Translations under genes and position numbers: made by a program | Notes under the pieces: generated by a model | Databases searched by the model: none | Seen by the model: the letters and a program-made list of their open reading frames with translations, nothing else | Told to the model about the DNA's origin: nothing | Part shown: positions 1-10,462 of the stretch, piece by piece | Numbering within the stretch: position 1 is the first letter of the stretch | How the letters are laid out: each line of letters begins with the position of its first letter | DNA from: Variovorax sp. PAMC28562 | GTDB lineage: Bacteria > Pseudomonadota > Gammaproteobacteria > Burkholderiales > Burkholderiaceae_C | Assembly (NCBI RefSeq): GCF_014303735.1 | Contig: NZ_CP060296.1 | Location: forward strand, 3,369,501 to 3,433,500 | Length of the DNA: 64,000 bases | Direction: 5' to 3'

Positions 1-1
1 C

Positions 2-502
2 TATCGCTTCGATGAGCCGCGGCGCTGGATCAATTCCGGTGGTTTGGGCACCATGGGCGTCGGAATTCCGTATGCGATGGGCATCAAGCTCGCCAAGCCG
101 CAGGCCGAAGTGTTCACCATCACCGGCGAAGGCTCGGTCCAGATGTGCATCCAGGAGTTGTCGACGTGCCTGCAGTACAACACGCCGATCAAGATCTGTT
201 CGCTTAACAACCGCTATCTCGGCATGGTGCGCCAGTGGCAAGAGATCGAGTATTCGGGTCGCTACAGCCACAGCTACATGGATGCGTTGCCCGACTTCGT
301 GAAGCTGGCCGAGGCCTATGGGCATGTCGGGATGCTGATCGAACGGCCGCAAGACGTGGAGCCCGCGCTGCGCGAAGCACGTAAGCTCAAGGACCGTACC
401 GTGTTCATGGACTTCCGCACCGACCCCACCGAAAACGTGTTTCCGATGGTCAAGGCCGGCTCGGGCATCACTGAAATGCTGTTGGGTTCCGAAGATCTTT
501 GA
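2..502 (+). CDS. ilvI: Acetolactate synthase large subunit, 3' end (partial)
   Basis: This is the last 166 codons of the thiamine-diphosphate-dependent large subunit of acetohydroxyacid synthase, cut by the window edge; the frame is open from base 2. It carries the C-terminal ThDP-binding signature: GGLGTMGVGIPYA, then the GEGSVQM and NNRYLGMVRQWQ motifs that hold Mg2+ and the cofactor. The enzyme condenses pyruvate with pyruvate or 2-oxobutyrate in valine, leucine and isoleucine synthesis. It lies 105 bp before its regulatory subunit ilvH and then ilvC, so it is the first biosynthetic gene of an ilvIHC operon. The ilvB/ilvI naming varies in this group; the family is certain. Confidence 0.95.
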   Translation, partial: YRFDEPRRWINSGGLGTMGVGIPYAMGIKLAKPQAEVFTITGEGSVQMCIQELSTCLQYNTPIKICSLNNRYLGMVRQWQEIEYSGRYSHSYMDALPDFVKLAEAYGHVGMLIERPQDVEPALREARKLKDRTVFMDFRTDPTENVFPMVKAGSGITEMLLGSEDL

Positions 503-607
503 TCGTCGGAATGTTCTCTTAACTTTTCTCGAGACGAATCTATTGGCTGCCAAGCCGCGTGGTTACCGCTGCGCGGGGAGGGCACCGAAATGAGGAGTCT
601 TTCGCTT

Positions 608-1099
608 ATGAAACACATCATTGCCGTGCTGCTCGAAAACGAGCCCGGCGCACTTTCCCGGGTGGTGGGCCTGTTCTCGGCCCGCGGCTACAACATCGAA
701 TCGCTGACGGTCGCGCCGACCGAAGACGCCAGCCTCTCGCGAATGACCATCGTCACCGCAGGCTCCGACGACGTCATCGAGCAGATTACCAAGCACCTGA
801 ACCGGCTCATCGAAGTCGTCAAAGTGGTCGACCTGACCGAAGGCTCGTACACCGAGCGCGAATTGATGATGGTCAAAGTCCGCGCGGTCGGCAAGGAACG
901 CGAAGAGATGATGCGAATGGCCGAGATTTTTCGCGGCCGCATCATCGACGTCACCGACAAGAGCTACACGATCGAACTGACCGGCGACCATTCGAAAAAC
1001 GACGCGTTTCTCGAAGCGCTGGACCGCAGCGCCATTCTCGAAACCGTGCGAACCGGCGCCAGCGGCATCGGTCGCGGCGAGCGCATCCTGCGCGTCTAA
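608..1099 (+). CDS. ilvH: Acetolactate synthase small (regulatory) subunit
   Basis: Small subunit of acetohydroxyacid synthase, which stimulates the large subunit and confers valine feedback inhibition. The protein is 163 residues, the same as E. coli IlvH. It opens with an ACT domain (MKHIIAVLLENEPGALSRVVGLFS) followed by the typical RGYNIESLTVAPTED stretch, and the C-terminal half is the second ACT-like domain. An in-frame ATG at 590 exists, but the GAGGAG at 592-597 lies 10 bases before the ATG at 608 and makes that start the better one. It sits between ilvI and ilvC and is presumably cotranscribed with both. Confidence 0.96.
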   Translation: MKHIIAVLLENEPGALSRVVGLFSARGYNIESLTVAPTEDASLSRMTIVTAGSDDVIEQITKHLNRLIEVVKVVDLTEGSYTERELMMVKVRAVGKEREEMMRMAEIFRGRIIDVTDKSYTIELTGDHSKNDAFLEALDRSAILETVRTGASGIGRGERILRV

Positions 1100-2173
<1,074 letters not shown>

Positions 2174-2192
2174 TCGCTGTCCCTCGCACTGT

Positions 2193-2221
2193 AAGGGCCA
2201 CCGTGCGCGGTGGCCCTTTTT
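2193..2221 (+). terminator. Rho-independent terminator after ilvC
   Basis: A perfect 11-bp stem, AAGGGCCACCG (2193-2203) with CGGTGGCCCTT (2208-2218), has a TGCG tetraloop and runs straight into a T tract. It separates the ilv operon from pssA. Confidence 0.93.
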
Positions 2222-2257
2222 CATTGACTACACTGCGCTCCTCCAAAGGCCCACTTC

Positions 2258-3082
2258 ATGCATGACGACACGCTCCCTGACGAGGTGCAACCGCGCAAGC
2301 GGCGTAAGGGCATCTACATCCTGCCCAACCTGTTCACGTTGGCAGCGCTGTTCGGCGGCTTCTATTCGATCGTGATGGCCATGAACGGCCGCTTCGACCT
2401 GGCCGCGCTCGGCGTTTTCGCCGCGATGATCCTCGACAGCCTCGACGGCCGCGTCGCGCGCATGACCAACACGCAAAGCGCGTTCGGCGAGCAGATGGAT
2501 TCGCTGTCCGACATGGTGTCTTTCGGCGCTGCGCCTGCGTTGATCGCATATGAGTGGTCGCTGAAAGGTCTGGGCCGTTGGGGCTGGATCGCAGCCTTTG
2601 TCTATTGCGCTTGCGCTGCGTTGCGACTGGCTCGCTTCAATGTCAACACGGGGGTGGTCGACAAGCGCTGGTTTCAGGGCTTGCCCTCACCCGCCGCCGC
2701 GGCACTGGTAATGGGCTTCATCTGGCTCATGACCGAGTCGGGCAAACGCGGTGGCGAGGTGTTGTATCTGTCCTGGGCACAGATCACCTGGATCACGTTC
2801 GGTTTCACGCTCTACTCGGGGCTCACCATGGTGACCAACGCACCGTTCTATAGTTTCAAGGACTTCAGAAAGGCCCGCAGCGTTCCGTTCGCGGCGATTG
2901 TCCTGATCGCGCTGGGCATCGCGGTCATCAACATTGATCCGCCGACGGTCCTGTTCAGCCTTTTCGTTATTTACGGACTCAGCGGCTACGTGGTCTATGC
3001 CTGGCGCAAGGCCAAAGGGCAGCCAGTAAGCGTCATCAGCATGTCCACGGACGAACCCGACGAAGTCGGGCTCCACAAGTAA
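2258..3082 (+). CDS. pssA: CDP-diacylglycerol--serine O-phosphatidyltransferase
   Basis: Integral membrane enzyme that makes phosphatidylserine, the precursor of phosphatidylethanolamine. The 274-residue protein carries the complete CDP-alcohol phosphatidyltransferase signature near residues 63-85: DG-x2-AR-x8-G-x3-D-x3-D, seen as DGRVAR, then G, then D, then D in the run ending DSLSD. Hydrophobic segments before and after fit the multi-span fold of this subfamily. Its place between ilvC and leuA is a common arrangement in Burkholderiales. A TACACT at 2229-2234 could be its -10 box. Confidence 0.95.
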   Translation: MHDDTLPDEVQPRKRRKGIYILPNLFTLAALFGGFYSIVMAMNGRFDLAALGVFAAMILDSLDGRVARMTNTQSAFGEQMDSLSDMVSFGAAPALIAYEWSLKGLGRWGWIAAFVYCACAALRLARFNVNTGVVDKRWFQGLPSPAAAALVMGFIWLMTESGKRGGEVLYLSWAQITWITFGFTLYSGLTMVTNAPFYSFKDFRKARSVPFAAIVLIALGIAVINIDPPTVLFSLFVIYGLSGYVVYAWRKAKGQPVSVISMSTDEPDEVGLHK

Positions 3083-3110
3083 AACGGCCTGTGCTACATT
3101 CGCAACCCTA

Positions 3111-3164
3111 ATGAACAAGATTTTGCTGGCTCTACTATTGATCCCCTTCGGGCGGAGACGGTAG
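3111..3164 (+). CDS. leuL: Leucine-rich leader peptide of the leuA operon
   Basis: A 17-codon ORF encodes MNKILLALLLIPFGRRR, with five leucines within a stretch of six residues (two of the codons are the rare CTA) and an arginine tail. It lies in the 182-bp gap between pssA and leuA and is followed by an intrinsic hairpin and T tract. This is the layout of a translation-sensing attenuator that responds to charged leucyl-tRNA. No Shine-Dalgarno is visible. A TACATT at 3095-3100 would place the transcript start close to the ATG, so the ORF may be leaderless. The peptide has not been matched to a database here; the call rests on composition and position. Confidence 0.75.
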   Translation: MNKILLALLLIPFGRRR

Positions 3165-3185
3165 CGCACGCGCTAGTCCCTCACC

Positions 3186-3223
3186 ACGGCCCGTTCGCAC
3201 CAGCAACGGGCCGTTTTGCTTTT
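3186..3223 (+). terminator. Attenuator hairpin before leuA
   Basis: A perfect 10-bp stem, ACGGCCCGTT (3186-3195) with AACGGGCCGT (3205-3214), is followed by TTTTGCTTTT. A second, mutually exclusive 10-bp pairing is available: CACCAGCAAC (3198-3207) with GTTGCTGGTG (3227-3236). It takes three bases of the terminator's right arm plus its loop. A small TAGCG-CACG-CGCTA hairpin overlaps the leader stop codon (3162-3175). Together these form a plausible leucine-responsive switch. Confidence 0.8.
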
Positions 3224-3264
3224 GGGGTTGCTGGTGACACCCCAACCATCACAGAGAAATCGAT

Positions 3265-4968
3265 ATGTTGAAGCAACCTCAAGCCAAGTACCGCGCTTTT
3301 GCACCGATCGGCCTCAAGGACCGCACCTGGCCCGACGCCGTGCTGACCAAAGCCCCGATCTGGCTGTCGACCGATTTGCGCGACGGCAACCAGGCATTGG
3401 TCGAGCCAATGGATATTGCGCGCAAGACGCGGATGTTCGAGACGCTCGTGGCCATCGGCTTCAAGGAAATCGAAGTCGGATTTCCTTCGGCGTCACAAGT
3501 CGAGTTCGACTTCGTGCGCAAACTGATCGATGAAGATCGCATTCCCGATGACGTGACGATCCAGGTGCTTACGCAGGCGCGTGACCACCTCATCACCCGC
3601 ACCTTCGAAGCGCTGCAGGGTGCGCCGCGGGCCATCGTGCACTTGTACAACGCGGTAGCGCCGGTCATGCGGCGCGTTGTGCTAGGCATGGACGAGGACC
3701 AGATCGTCGAACTCGCAACGACGCACGCGCGCATGTTCAACGATTGCGCTGCCAAGCAGCCGGAAACGCAGTGGACCTTTCAGTACTCGCCAGAGATGTT
3801 CTCGGGAACCGATCTCGCTTTCTCGAAGCGTGTGGTCGATGCGGTGACCGAAGTTTGGCAGCCGAGGGCCGAGCACAAGTGCATCGTCAATTTGCCTTCG
3901 ACGGTCGAGCATTCGACGCCCAACATCTTCGCCGACATGATCGAGTGGATGCACCGCAACCTCGAGCGACGCGAAGCGATCGTGCTGTCGGTGCACCCGC
4001 ACAACGACCGCGGCACCGGCACGGCTGCTGGCGAGTTCGCGTTGATGGCGGGTGCCGATCGCCTCGAAGGATGTCTCTTCGGCAACGGTGAGCGAACCGG
4101 CAACCTCGACTTGGTCAACGTCGCGCTCAACCTCTACACGCAGGGCGTGTCTCCCGGACTCGATTTCTCCAATATCGACGAGATCCGTGCGACCGTGGAG
4201 CAGTGCAACCAGTTGCCAGTGCACCCGCGCCATCCGTATGTCGGCGACCTGGTCTACACGTCGTTTTCCGGCTCGCATCAGGATGCGATCAAGAAAGCCT
4301 TTTCGGCACGCAAGGAAGGCGACATTTGGGATATGCCCTATCTGCCGATAGATCCCAAAGATGTGGGACGCAGCTACGAGGCCGTCATTCGCGTTAACAG
4401 CCAGTCCGGCAAGGGCGGCATGGCGTACCTGCTCGAAAGCGAATATGGCCTCGAAATGCCACGTCGCCTTCAGATGGAATTCATGCAGACGGTGCAAAAG
4501 GAGATGGACAGCGCCGGCAAGGAACTCTCCGCCGCCGATCTCTACGCCATGTTCGAGCGCGAGTACGGATTGAAGGCGGCGCATGCGTTGCAGCACCGGG
4601 TGCTCGAGGAGCAGGGCGAGGGCGCCAATGCTCTGGTGGTGTTGCGCGGTGACCTGCCATGGCAAGGCGAAAGTCGACCTGTCGAAGGACGCGGCAACGG
4701 TCCGATCGATGCCTTTATCCATGCGCTGACCGATGCCACCGGGCACACAGTACGCGTCCTCGACTACCACCAGCACGCGATAGGCGCTGGTGCGGATGCG
4801 CAGGCCGTCGCTTACCTCGAACTCCGTGTCGACGAATCTCAGACCCTGTTCGGCGTGGGCATTGATGCCGACATCATTTCGGCGTCGCTCAAGGCTATCG
4901 TTTCGGGGCTGGAGCGCGCCAGGGCGCAAGGCGCCCGCAGCGCACAATCGCTCGCCGAACCCGCCTGA
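3265..4968 (+). CDS. leuA: 2-isopropylmalate synthase, long (yeast-like) type
   Basis: First committed enzyme of leucine synthesis: it condenses 2-oxoisovalerate with acetyl-CoA. At 567 residues it belongs to the longer LeuA type related to fungal and actinobacterial enzymes. Landmarks are the N-terminal [17 protein letters not shown] with the metal-binding Asp, [11 protein letters not shown] with the metal-binding histidines, and a C-terminal allosteric domain near residues 440-560. It lies downstream of the leader and attenuator. The second leuA-type gene begins only 11 bases after its stop, so the two are cotranscribed. Confidence 0.93.
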   Translation: MLKQPQAKYRAFAPIGLKDRTWPDAVLTKAPIWLSTDLRDGNQALVEPMDIARKTRMFETLVAIGFKEIEVGFPSASQVEFDFVRKLIDEDRIPDDVTIQVLTQARDHLITRTFEALQGAPRAIVHLYNAVAPVMRRVVLGMDEDQIVELATTHARMFNDCAAKQPETQWTFQYSPEMFSGTDLAFSKRVVDAVTEVWQPRAEHKCIVNLPSTVEHSTPNIFADMIEWMHRNLERREAIVLSVHPHNDRGTGTAAGEFALMAGADRLEGCLFGNGERTGNLDLVNVALNLYTQGVSPGLDFSNIDEIRATVEQCNQLPVHPRHPYVGDLVYTSFSGSHQDAIKKAFSARKEGDIWDMPYLPIDPKDVGRSYEAVIRVNSQSGKGGMAYLLESEYGLEMPRRLQMEFMQTVQKEMDSAGKELSAADLYAMFEREYGLKAAHALQHRVLEEQGEGANALVVLRGDLPWQGESRPVEGRGNGPIDAFIHALTDATGHTVRVLDYHQHAIGAGADAQAVAYLELRVDESQTLFGVGIDADIISASLKAIVSGLERARAQGARSAQSLAEPA

Positions 4969-4979
4969 GGAGACACACG

Positions 4980-6518
4980 ATGACCGACCAGCTGATCATT
5001 TTCGACACCACATTGCGCGATGGCGAACAGTCGCCGGGAGCGTCGATGACGCGCGACGAGAAGCTGCGCATCGCCAAGCAACTGGAACGCCTGAAAGTCG
5101 ATGTGATCGAGGCCGGTTTTCCTGCCAGCTCCAATGGCGACTTCGAGGCCGTGAAGGCGATCGCCAATGCGATCAAGGACTCGACCATCTGTGGCCTGTC
5201 GCGCGCGAATGACCGTGACATCTCACGCGCGGCCGAGGCACTGAAGGGTGCGGCCAACGGGCGCATCCACACTTTCATTGCCACGTCGCCGCTGCATATG
5301 GAGAAGAAGCTGCGCATGTCGGCGGACGAGGTCTTCGAGCAGGCCAAACTAGCGGTGCGCTTCGCCCGCAATCTGGTCGCCGATGTCGAGTTCAGCCCGG
5401 AAGACGGCTATCGCAGCGACATGGACTTTTTGTGCCGGGTGATCGAGGCAGTGATCAACGAAGGCGCCACCACCATCAACGTGCCCGACACCGTGGGCTA
5501 TGCGATTCCCGAGCTGTACGGCACCTTCATCAAGACACTGCGCGAGCGCGTGCCGAACAGCGACAAGGCCGTGTGGTCGGTACATTGCCACAACGACCTC
5601 GGCATGGCGGTCGCGAACTCGCTGGCCGGCGTGAAGATCGGCGGCGCGCGACAGGTCGAATGCACGATCAACGGCCTGGGCGAGCGTGCGGGCAACTGCT
5701 CGCTCGAAGAGATCGTCATGGCAGTGAAGACGCGCCGCGACTACTTCGGGCTCGATATGAACATCGATGCAAAACACATCCTGGCAGCGAGTCGCATGGT
5801 CAGCCAGACCACCGGATTCGTAGTGCAGCCCAACAAGGCGGTCGTTGGTGCCAATGCCTTTGCGCATGCCTCTGGCATTCATCAGGACGGCGTGCTGAAG
5901 GCGCGCGACACCTATGAAATCATGAGGGCCGAAGATGTGGGCTGGGCCGCCAACAAGATCGTGCTGGGCAAACTGAGCGGCCGCAACGCGTTCAAGCAGC
6001 GGTTGATCGAACTTGGCGTCACGATGGAGAGCGAGGCCGAGATCAACGCCGCGTTCTCGCGCTTCAAAGAGCTGGCAGACCGAAAAAGCGAAATATTTGA
6101 TGAAGACATCCTCGCGCTCGTCAGCGCGGAGGAAGTGTCAAACGTTGGTGACAAGTTTGCATTTGTATCGTTGGTGCAGCACAGCGAGACAGGCGAGCGG
6201 CCCCATGCCCGAATCGTGTTCACGGTGCAAGGCAGGGAAGTCGTCGGTGTTTCCGAGGGAAATGGCCCGGTCGATGCTTCATTGAAGGCGATCGAAGAAC
6301 ATGTGAAAAGCGGGGCCGAAATGGTCCTTTATTCGGTGAATGCCATCAGTGGTTCCACCGAAAGTCAGGGTGAAGTGACAGTTCGGCTTCAAAATGCCGG
6401 CCGGGTCGTCAACGGTGTGGGCGCAGACCCCGACATCGTGGTGGCGTCGGCCAAGGCTTATTTGAGTGCCCTCAATAAGTTACAGAGCCAAGCTGAGAGA
6501 GTAGCGGCGCAAGGTTGA
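4980..6518 (+). CDS. leuA: 2-isopropylmalate synthase, bacterial type
   Basis: A second, distinct LeuA of 512 residues, the standard bacterial type. The N-terminal TIM barrel has [30 protein letters not shown] and the HASGIHQDG loop. The C-terminal regulatory domain ends with [25 protein letters not shown]. The GGAG at 4969-4972 in the 11-base gap after the long-type leuA serves as ribosome site. Homocitrate and citramalate synthases share this fold; the length, overall sequence and leucine-type attenuator favour LeuA. It should duplicate the reaction of its neighbour unless one of the pair has changed substrate. Confidence 0.9.
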   Translation: MTDQLIIFDTTLRDGEQSPGASMTRDEKLRIAKQLERLKVDVIEAGFPASSNGDFEAVKAIANAIKDSTICGLSRANDRDISRAAEALKGAANGRIHTFIATSPLHMEKKLRMSADEVFEQAKLAVRFARNLVADVEFSPEDGYRSDMDFLCRVIEAVINEGATTINVPDTVGYAIPELYGTFIKTLRERVPNSDKAVWSVHCHNDLGMAVANSLAGVKIGGARQVECTINGLGERAGNCSLEEIVMAVKTRRDYFGLDMNIDAKHILAASRMVSQTTGFVVQPNKAVVGANAFAHASGIHQDGVLKARDTYEIMRAEDVGWAANKIVLGKLSGRNAFKQRLIELGVTMESEAEINAAFSRFKELADRKSEIFDEDILALVSAEEVSNVGDKFAFVSLVQHSETGERPHARIVFTVQGREVVGVSEGNGPVDASLKAIEEHVKSGAEMVLYSVNAISGSTESQGEVTVRLQNAGRVVNGVGADPDIVVASAKAYLSALNKLQSQAERVAAQG

Positions 6519-6550
6519 GTTTTCGGGCGATCCTTTATTTCGATTCAAGA

Positions 6551-6587
6551 AGAGGACGCAAGTAACTGATATTGCGCGTCTTTTTTG
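6551..6587 (+). terminator. Possible terminator after the leuA pair
   Basis: A short stem, GACGC (6555-6559) with GCGTC (6576-6580), is extended by weak A-T and G-T pairs and followed by six Ts. It is imperfect, but it lies in the right place between the leu genes and the next gene, which has its own ribosome site. Confidence 0.4.
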
Positions 6588-6634
6588 ATTTGGATACACT
6601 GCGGTCACATTCGCAACCGCTGGAGAGTTTTTTA

Positions 6635-7861
6635 ATGCCCGAAGCCCGTCGTCATCGAGTTTCCAGCCAGCGGTTTCTACCCGCGTTTCGACTCGTCGCC
6701 GTTGCCCTCATCGCCGTGTACAGCACGGCGTTTTTGTTGCCTGAAGCGCAAGCCGCCAGGAAGCACGAGGCACCGGTTGCCAAGAAGAGCCAGGCTGCTG
6801 GCGACAGCCGTGCCAAGGGTGCCAAGGGTGCGAAGAGCGTTGCGCAGGCGCCCCATGCTGCAACCGCTAAACGCGGTGCCAAGACCGAAAAAGTCGTACG
6901 CGCCGACAACGCAGACCGTGCGGTCCGCGGCGGCCGCAACGTGGTTGCAACCATTCGGCAACGCGGTGGCAAGACCGTCGTCGCCGTGCAGCGCCGTTCC
7001 ATCGTTCGCGTCGCAGAGGCGCCGCCCCGCTTGTCCTTCGGTCAGATGGCCGGCCTCAACCACACCGAAGACGCGCTTGACCTGAAGTCGAACGCCGCGC
7101 TGGTGATCGATCAGGACACGCGCGAAGTGTTGTTCAGCAAGAACGACCACGCCATCCTGCCGATCGCTTCACTCACCAAGCTCATGACCGGTCTGGTCAT
7201 GAGCGAAGCCCGCCTGCCGAACGAAGAATTGATCACCATCGTCCAGGACGATGTCGACACTGAAAAGCACAGCAGCTCGCGATTGATGGTCGGCACCACG
7301 CTGTCGCGCGGCGAACTGTTGCACCTCGCACTCATGTCGAGCGAGAACCGCGCGGCACATGCGTTGGCCCGCACCTACCCTGGAGGCACTGCCACCTTTG
7401 TCAGCGTGATGAACGCCAAGGCGCGCCTGCTGGGCATGAAGGACACGCGTTACGTCGAGCCGACCGGTCTGTCGTTCAACAACCAATCCAGCGCGCAAGA
7501 CCTGGCCCTGCTGGTCAATGCGGCTTCTGCCGATGCCACTGTGCGTCAACTCTCTACTTCGCCTAACTACCAGGTCGAGGTGGGCAACCGCCTGCTGCAG
7601 TTCAACACGACCAACCGTCTGGTGAAGAATCCTGACTGGGACATCGGTGTGCAAAAGACCGGTTTCATCAACGAAGCGGGTCAATGCCTGGTGATGCAGA
7701 CCAAAATCGCCGGCCGTAAGCTCATCATGGTGTTCCTGGATTCAGCCGGCAAACTGAGCCGCATTGGCGACGCCGAGCGTGTGCGCCGCTGGGTCGAAGC
7801 AACACATTTGATGTCGCCGGCAGCGCGTCAGAGCGTTGCTACGGCTGATATCGCAGGCTGA
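6635..7861 (+). CDS. pbpG: D-alanyl-D-alanine endopeptidase, PBP7-like
   Basis: Periplasmic low-molecular-mass penicillin-binding protein that cuts D-Ala cross-links in peptidoglycan. The ATG at 6635 has GGAGAG upstream. The longer frame, from 6572, would start inside the preceding hairpin and is not used. The 408-residue protein has a signal peptide (hydrophobic FRLVAVALIAVYSTAFL, then Ala-x-Ala). A Lys/Ala-rich linker of about 80 residues follows, then the S11 peptidase domain. The three active-site motifs are SLTK (Ser179), SEN (236-238) and KTG (341-343). It stands alone in its transcription unit. Confidence 0.9.
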   Translation: MPEARRHRVSSQRFLPAFRLVAVALIAVYSTAFLLPEAQAARKHEAPVAKKSQAAGDSRAKGAKGAKSVAQAPHAATAKRGAKTEKVVRADNADRAVRGGRNVVATIRQRGGKTVVAVQRRSIVRVAEAPPRLSFGQMAGLNHTEDALDLKSNAALVIDQDTREVLFSKNDHAILPIASLTKLMTGLVMSEARLPNEELITIVQDDVDTEKHSSSRLMVGTTLSRGELLHLALMSSENRAAHALARTYPGGTATFVSVMNAKARLLGMKDTRYVEPTGLSFNNQSSAQDLALLVNAASADATVRQLSTSPNYQVEVGNRLLQFNTTNRLVKNPDWDIGVQKTGFINEAGQCLVMQTKIAGRKLIMVFLDSAGKLSRIGDAERVRRWVEATHLMSPAARQSVATADIAG

Positions 7862-7907
7862 TCTCGATCTCGCTCTGCGCCTTCAATCGGCGCGCTGCTC
7901 AGGTGCC

Positions 7908-7951
7908 GATATGGCGTTGATATGGCGTTGATATGGCGCCGATGTGGCGCG
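7908..7951. repeat. Four tandem 11-bp repeats
   Basis: Four head-to-tail 11-bp units: GATATGGCGTT twice, then GATATGGCGCC and GATGTGGCGCG. They lie in the short gap between the PBP7-like gene and the convergent iclR-type gene. No function is visible. Confidence 0.85.
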
Positions 7952-7971
7952 ACGGCGCTGTCAGTGACCCT

Positions 7972-8769
7972 TCATGCGGTCGTGACAGCGCCGTTTTCGT
8001 TGTAGCCCAACGCACCCGAGATTTCGTTGGCCGTGGCTTGCAGCTTCGGCAGCCATCCGTCGTCGAGCCGGTCGGCCGGTGCCGAGATCGACAAGCCAGC
8101 GATCAATTTGCCCTGGTCGTCGTAAATGCCAGCCGCCATGCAGCGCACGCCCAGTTCGAGCTCTTCGTTGTCCCGGGCAATGCCGTATTGCCGCGCTTTA
8201 GAGAGCTCGCGCTCTAGCGCCGGCAACTGCGTGATGCTGTTGCGTGTGTGGCCTGCAAGACCGGTGCGCGTCGCGTAGCTGCGGACCCGCTGCGGATCGT
8301 CGACCGCCAGAAACAGCTTGCCGGTCGATGTGAGGTGCAGCGGTGCACGGCCGCCGATGGCACGCACCACCTGCATGCCGGAGCGCTCGCTGTAGGCGCG
8401 TTCGATGTAGACGATTTCGTCGCCTTGGCGCATGCTGAGATTGACGGGTTGCTGTGTGAGCTTGTGCAGTTCGCGCATCGGCGTCAGCGCGGCGTCGCGC
8501 ACGTTGAGGCGACCTTTGACGAGGTTGCCCAGTTCGAGCAGCCGCATCCCCAGCCGGTAGCTGCCGGCTTCCGGCCGGTCGACGAAACGACCCACTGCCA
8601 GGTCATTCAGGATGCGGTGGGTGGTCGAGGGGTGCAGGCCGGTCTTTTCGCTGATTTCCTTCAGCGACATCGCGTCCTCGCGCGACGCCAGAACGTCGAT
8701 CAGCGAAAACATGCGCTCGATGACCTGGACGACAGGTGTGGCGGGACCGTCGGAGGGGGGTTTTCTCAT
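7972..8769 (-). CDS. IclR-family transcriptional regulator
   Basis: A 265-residue IclR-type regulator. The N-terminal winged helix-turn-helix spans about residues 14-80 (MSLKEISEKTGLHPSTTHRI as recognition region). The effector domain contains STGKLFLAVDDPQRV and the ELELGVRCMAAGIYDD signature typical of the family. Its start is 30 bp downstream of the bpt stop on the same strand, so it may be read with aat-bpt. No catabolic gene adjoins it, so its ligand cannot be guessed. Confidence 0.9.
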   Translation of the reverse strand: MRKPPSDGPATPVVQVIERMFSLIDVLASREDAMSLKEISEKTGLHPSTTHRILNDLAVGRFVDRPEAGSYRLGMRLLELGNLVKGRLNVRDAALTPMRELHKLTQQPVNLSMRQGDEIVYIERAYSERSGMQVVRAIGGRAPLHLTSTGKLFLAVDDPQRVRSYATRTGLAGHTRNSITQLPALERELSKARQYGIARDNEELELGVRCMAAGIYDDQGKLIAGLSISAPADRLDDGWLPKLQATANEISGALGYNENGAVTTA

Positions 8770-8799
8770 GGCAGCAATCCGTGTTGACGGACGCCCATT

Positions 8800-9549
8800 T
8801 TACCTTGTGAAATCGCCGCCCGGTTGCCAACGGCCTTCGATCAGCACTTCATGTGGCGCATAGCGCGCCTTGTAGTTCATTTTGGCGCTGCCCTCGATCC
8901 AATAGCCGAGGTACACGTGCGACAGCCCCAACCGCTTCGCCTGCTCGATCTGCCAGAGCACGCCGTAGTTGCCATACGCTGCACCAGCGTCGGGTTCGTA
9001 GAAGGTGTAGACGGCAGAGATGCCATCGTTCAGCACGTCGAGGATCGACACCATCTTGAGCGCACCGGCACTGCCGTCGGCCAGCGTCTCGCGAAATTCG
9101 ACGAGCCGTGAATTCACGCGGCTTTGCAGCAGGAACTGCGTGTACTGGTCGATGCTGTCGTGGTCCATGCCGCCGCCGGAATGGCGACCGGTTTGATAAC
9201 GCAGATAGAGTTGGTAATGCTCTGGCACGAAGCACAGCTTGAGCACGCGCGCTTGCAGATTTTCGTGCTTCGCGCGAGCACGGCGCTGGCTGCGGCTCGG
9301 CTGAAATTCGTTGACCTGAACACGCAGCGGGATGCAGGCGCTGCAACCGTCGCAGTATGGCCGGTAGGTGAACATGCCACTGCGCCGGAAGCCGGTCAAC
9401 ACCAGTTCGGAGTAGGTGTCGTTGTGGATCAAATGGCTCGGCGTAGCAACTTGCGAACGCGCTTGACGGTCCGGCAAATAGCTGCACGGATAGGGCGCAG
9501 TCGCATAGAACTGCAGCGTGTGGAGCGGTAGGTCCTTGAGATGCGTCAC
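8800..9549 (-). CDS. bpt: Aspartate/glutamate leucyltransferase
   Basis: Aminoacyl-tRNA-protein transferase that adds Leu to N-terminal Asp or Glu, marking proteins for ClpS/ClpAP. The 249-residue protein has the ATE fold: an N-terminal cysteine-rich stretch ([16 protein letters not shown]) and a C-terminal GNAT-like domain with [23 protein letters not shown]. Its ATG overlaps the aat stop by 4 bases, so the two transferases of the N-degron pathway are translationally coupled. Confidence 0.93.
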   Translation of the reverse strand: MTHLKDLPLHTLQFYATAPYPCSYLPDRQARSQVATPSHLIHNDTYSELVLTGFRRSGMFTYRPYCDGCSACIPLRVQVNEFQPSRSQRRARAKHENLQARVLKLCFVPEHYQLYLRYQTGRHSGGGMDHDSIDQYTQFLLQSRVNSRLVEFRETLADGSAGALKMVSILDVLNDGISAVYTFYEPDAGAAYGNYGVLWQIEQAKRLGLSHVYLGYWIEGSAKMNYKARYAPHEVLIEGRWQPGGDFTR

Positions 9550-10307
9550 GTCGTCGAAAAATGTCGCGCTGAGAGGAGTTCGTTCCAGTATACGGGCTCA
9601 AAATTCCACTGTGGCGCGCTTTGTCGATGGGCCTGAACGGCGTTTGCTACGTGCAACACGAAGCTGGCACGCGGCATCTCGCGCGCGCCCAAGCTGGCCA
9701 GATGGGCCGTGTTCTGCTGGCAGTCGATCATGGCAACTCCGTGACGACGGCACAGGCACACGAGCGCCGACAGCGCGATCTTCGACGCATCGGGCTGCCA
9801 CATGAACATCGACTCGCCGAACACCGCGCCGCCGATCGCCACGCAGTACAAACCTCCGGCCAGCTCACCGTCGATCCACGTCTCGACGCTGTGCGCAAAA
9901 CCCGCGCGATGCAAAGCGACATAGGCATCGACCATTTCCGGAACGATCCATGTGCCCGACTGTCCGGCACGCGGCGCCTTTGAACATGCGTTGATCACGG
10001 CCTCGAAGTTCCGGTCGACGCGAATCTCGCAGCGTGTCGTCGCCGCGAATTGCGCCAGTGTTTTGCGCAACGACCGATGCAGTTTGAAGCGCGCCACTTC
10101 CAGCACCATGCGCGGATCCGGGCTCCACCACAAGATCGGCTGACCCTCGCTGAACCACGGGAAGATGCAGTGGCTGTAAGCCTGCACCAGCGACGCCACA
10201 TCGAGTGCGCCGCCGGCGGCCAGCAGCCCGGGCACCGGGTCGGCCTCACCCCAAGCCGACGCCGGGTCGGGCAGCGGGTCACCGGGTTCGAGCCATGGAA
10301 CTTGCAT
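9546..10307 (-). CDS. aat: Leucyl/phenylalanyl-tRNA--protein transferase
   Basis: Transfers Leu or Phe from tRNA to N-terminal Lys or Arg of substrate proteins. The 253-residue protein shows the family hallmarks: [35 protein letters not shown] near the N-terminus, and [18 protein letters not shown] in the catalytic GNAT core. It is the first gene of the aat-bpt pair. Confidence 0.95.
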   Translation of the reverse strand: MQVPWLEPGDPLPDPASAWGEADPVPGLLAAGGALDVASLVQAYSHCIFPWFSEGQPILWWSPDPRMVLEVARFKLHRSLRKTLAQFAATTRCEIRVDRNFEAVINACSKAPRAGQSGTWIVPEMVDAYVALHRAGFAHSVETWIDGELAGGLYCVAIGGAVFGESMFMWQPDASKIALSALVCLCRRHGVAMIDCQQNTAHLASLGAREMPRASFVLHVANAVQAHRQSAPQWNFEPVYWNELLSARHFSTT

Positions 10308-10462
10308 AGCCCCAGGTATACACGGCTTCGCGATGTCCCTGCATCCACCGGCATTGCATACCGTCAGCCTCGATTCGCCGAAGCTTCTATAGTGCTCAGG
10401 CGCGCGCGCTCAGCGCCCCGGTCAGCCCCCACACGACGAAATAAATCCCGCGAGGACTCATC

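Noticed and set aside
8248..8787. Plus-strand 179-codon frame over the IclR-type gene
   Set aside because: Antisense shadow with no start signal; the IclR homology is on the other strand.
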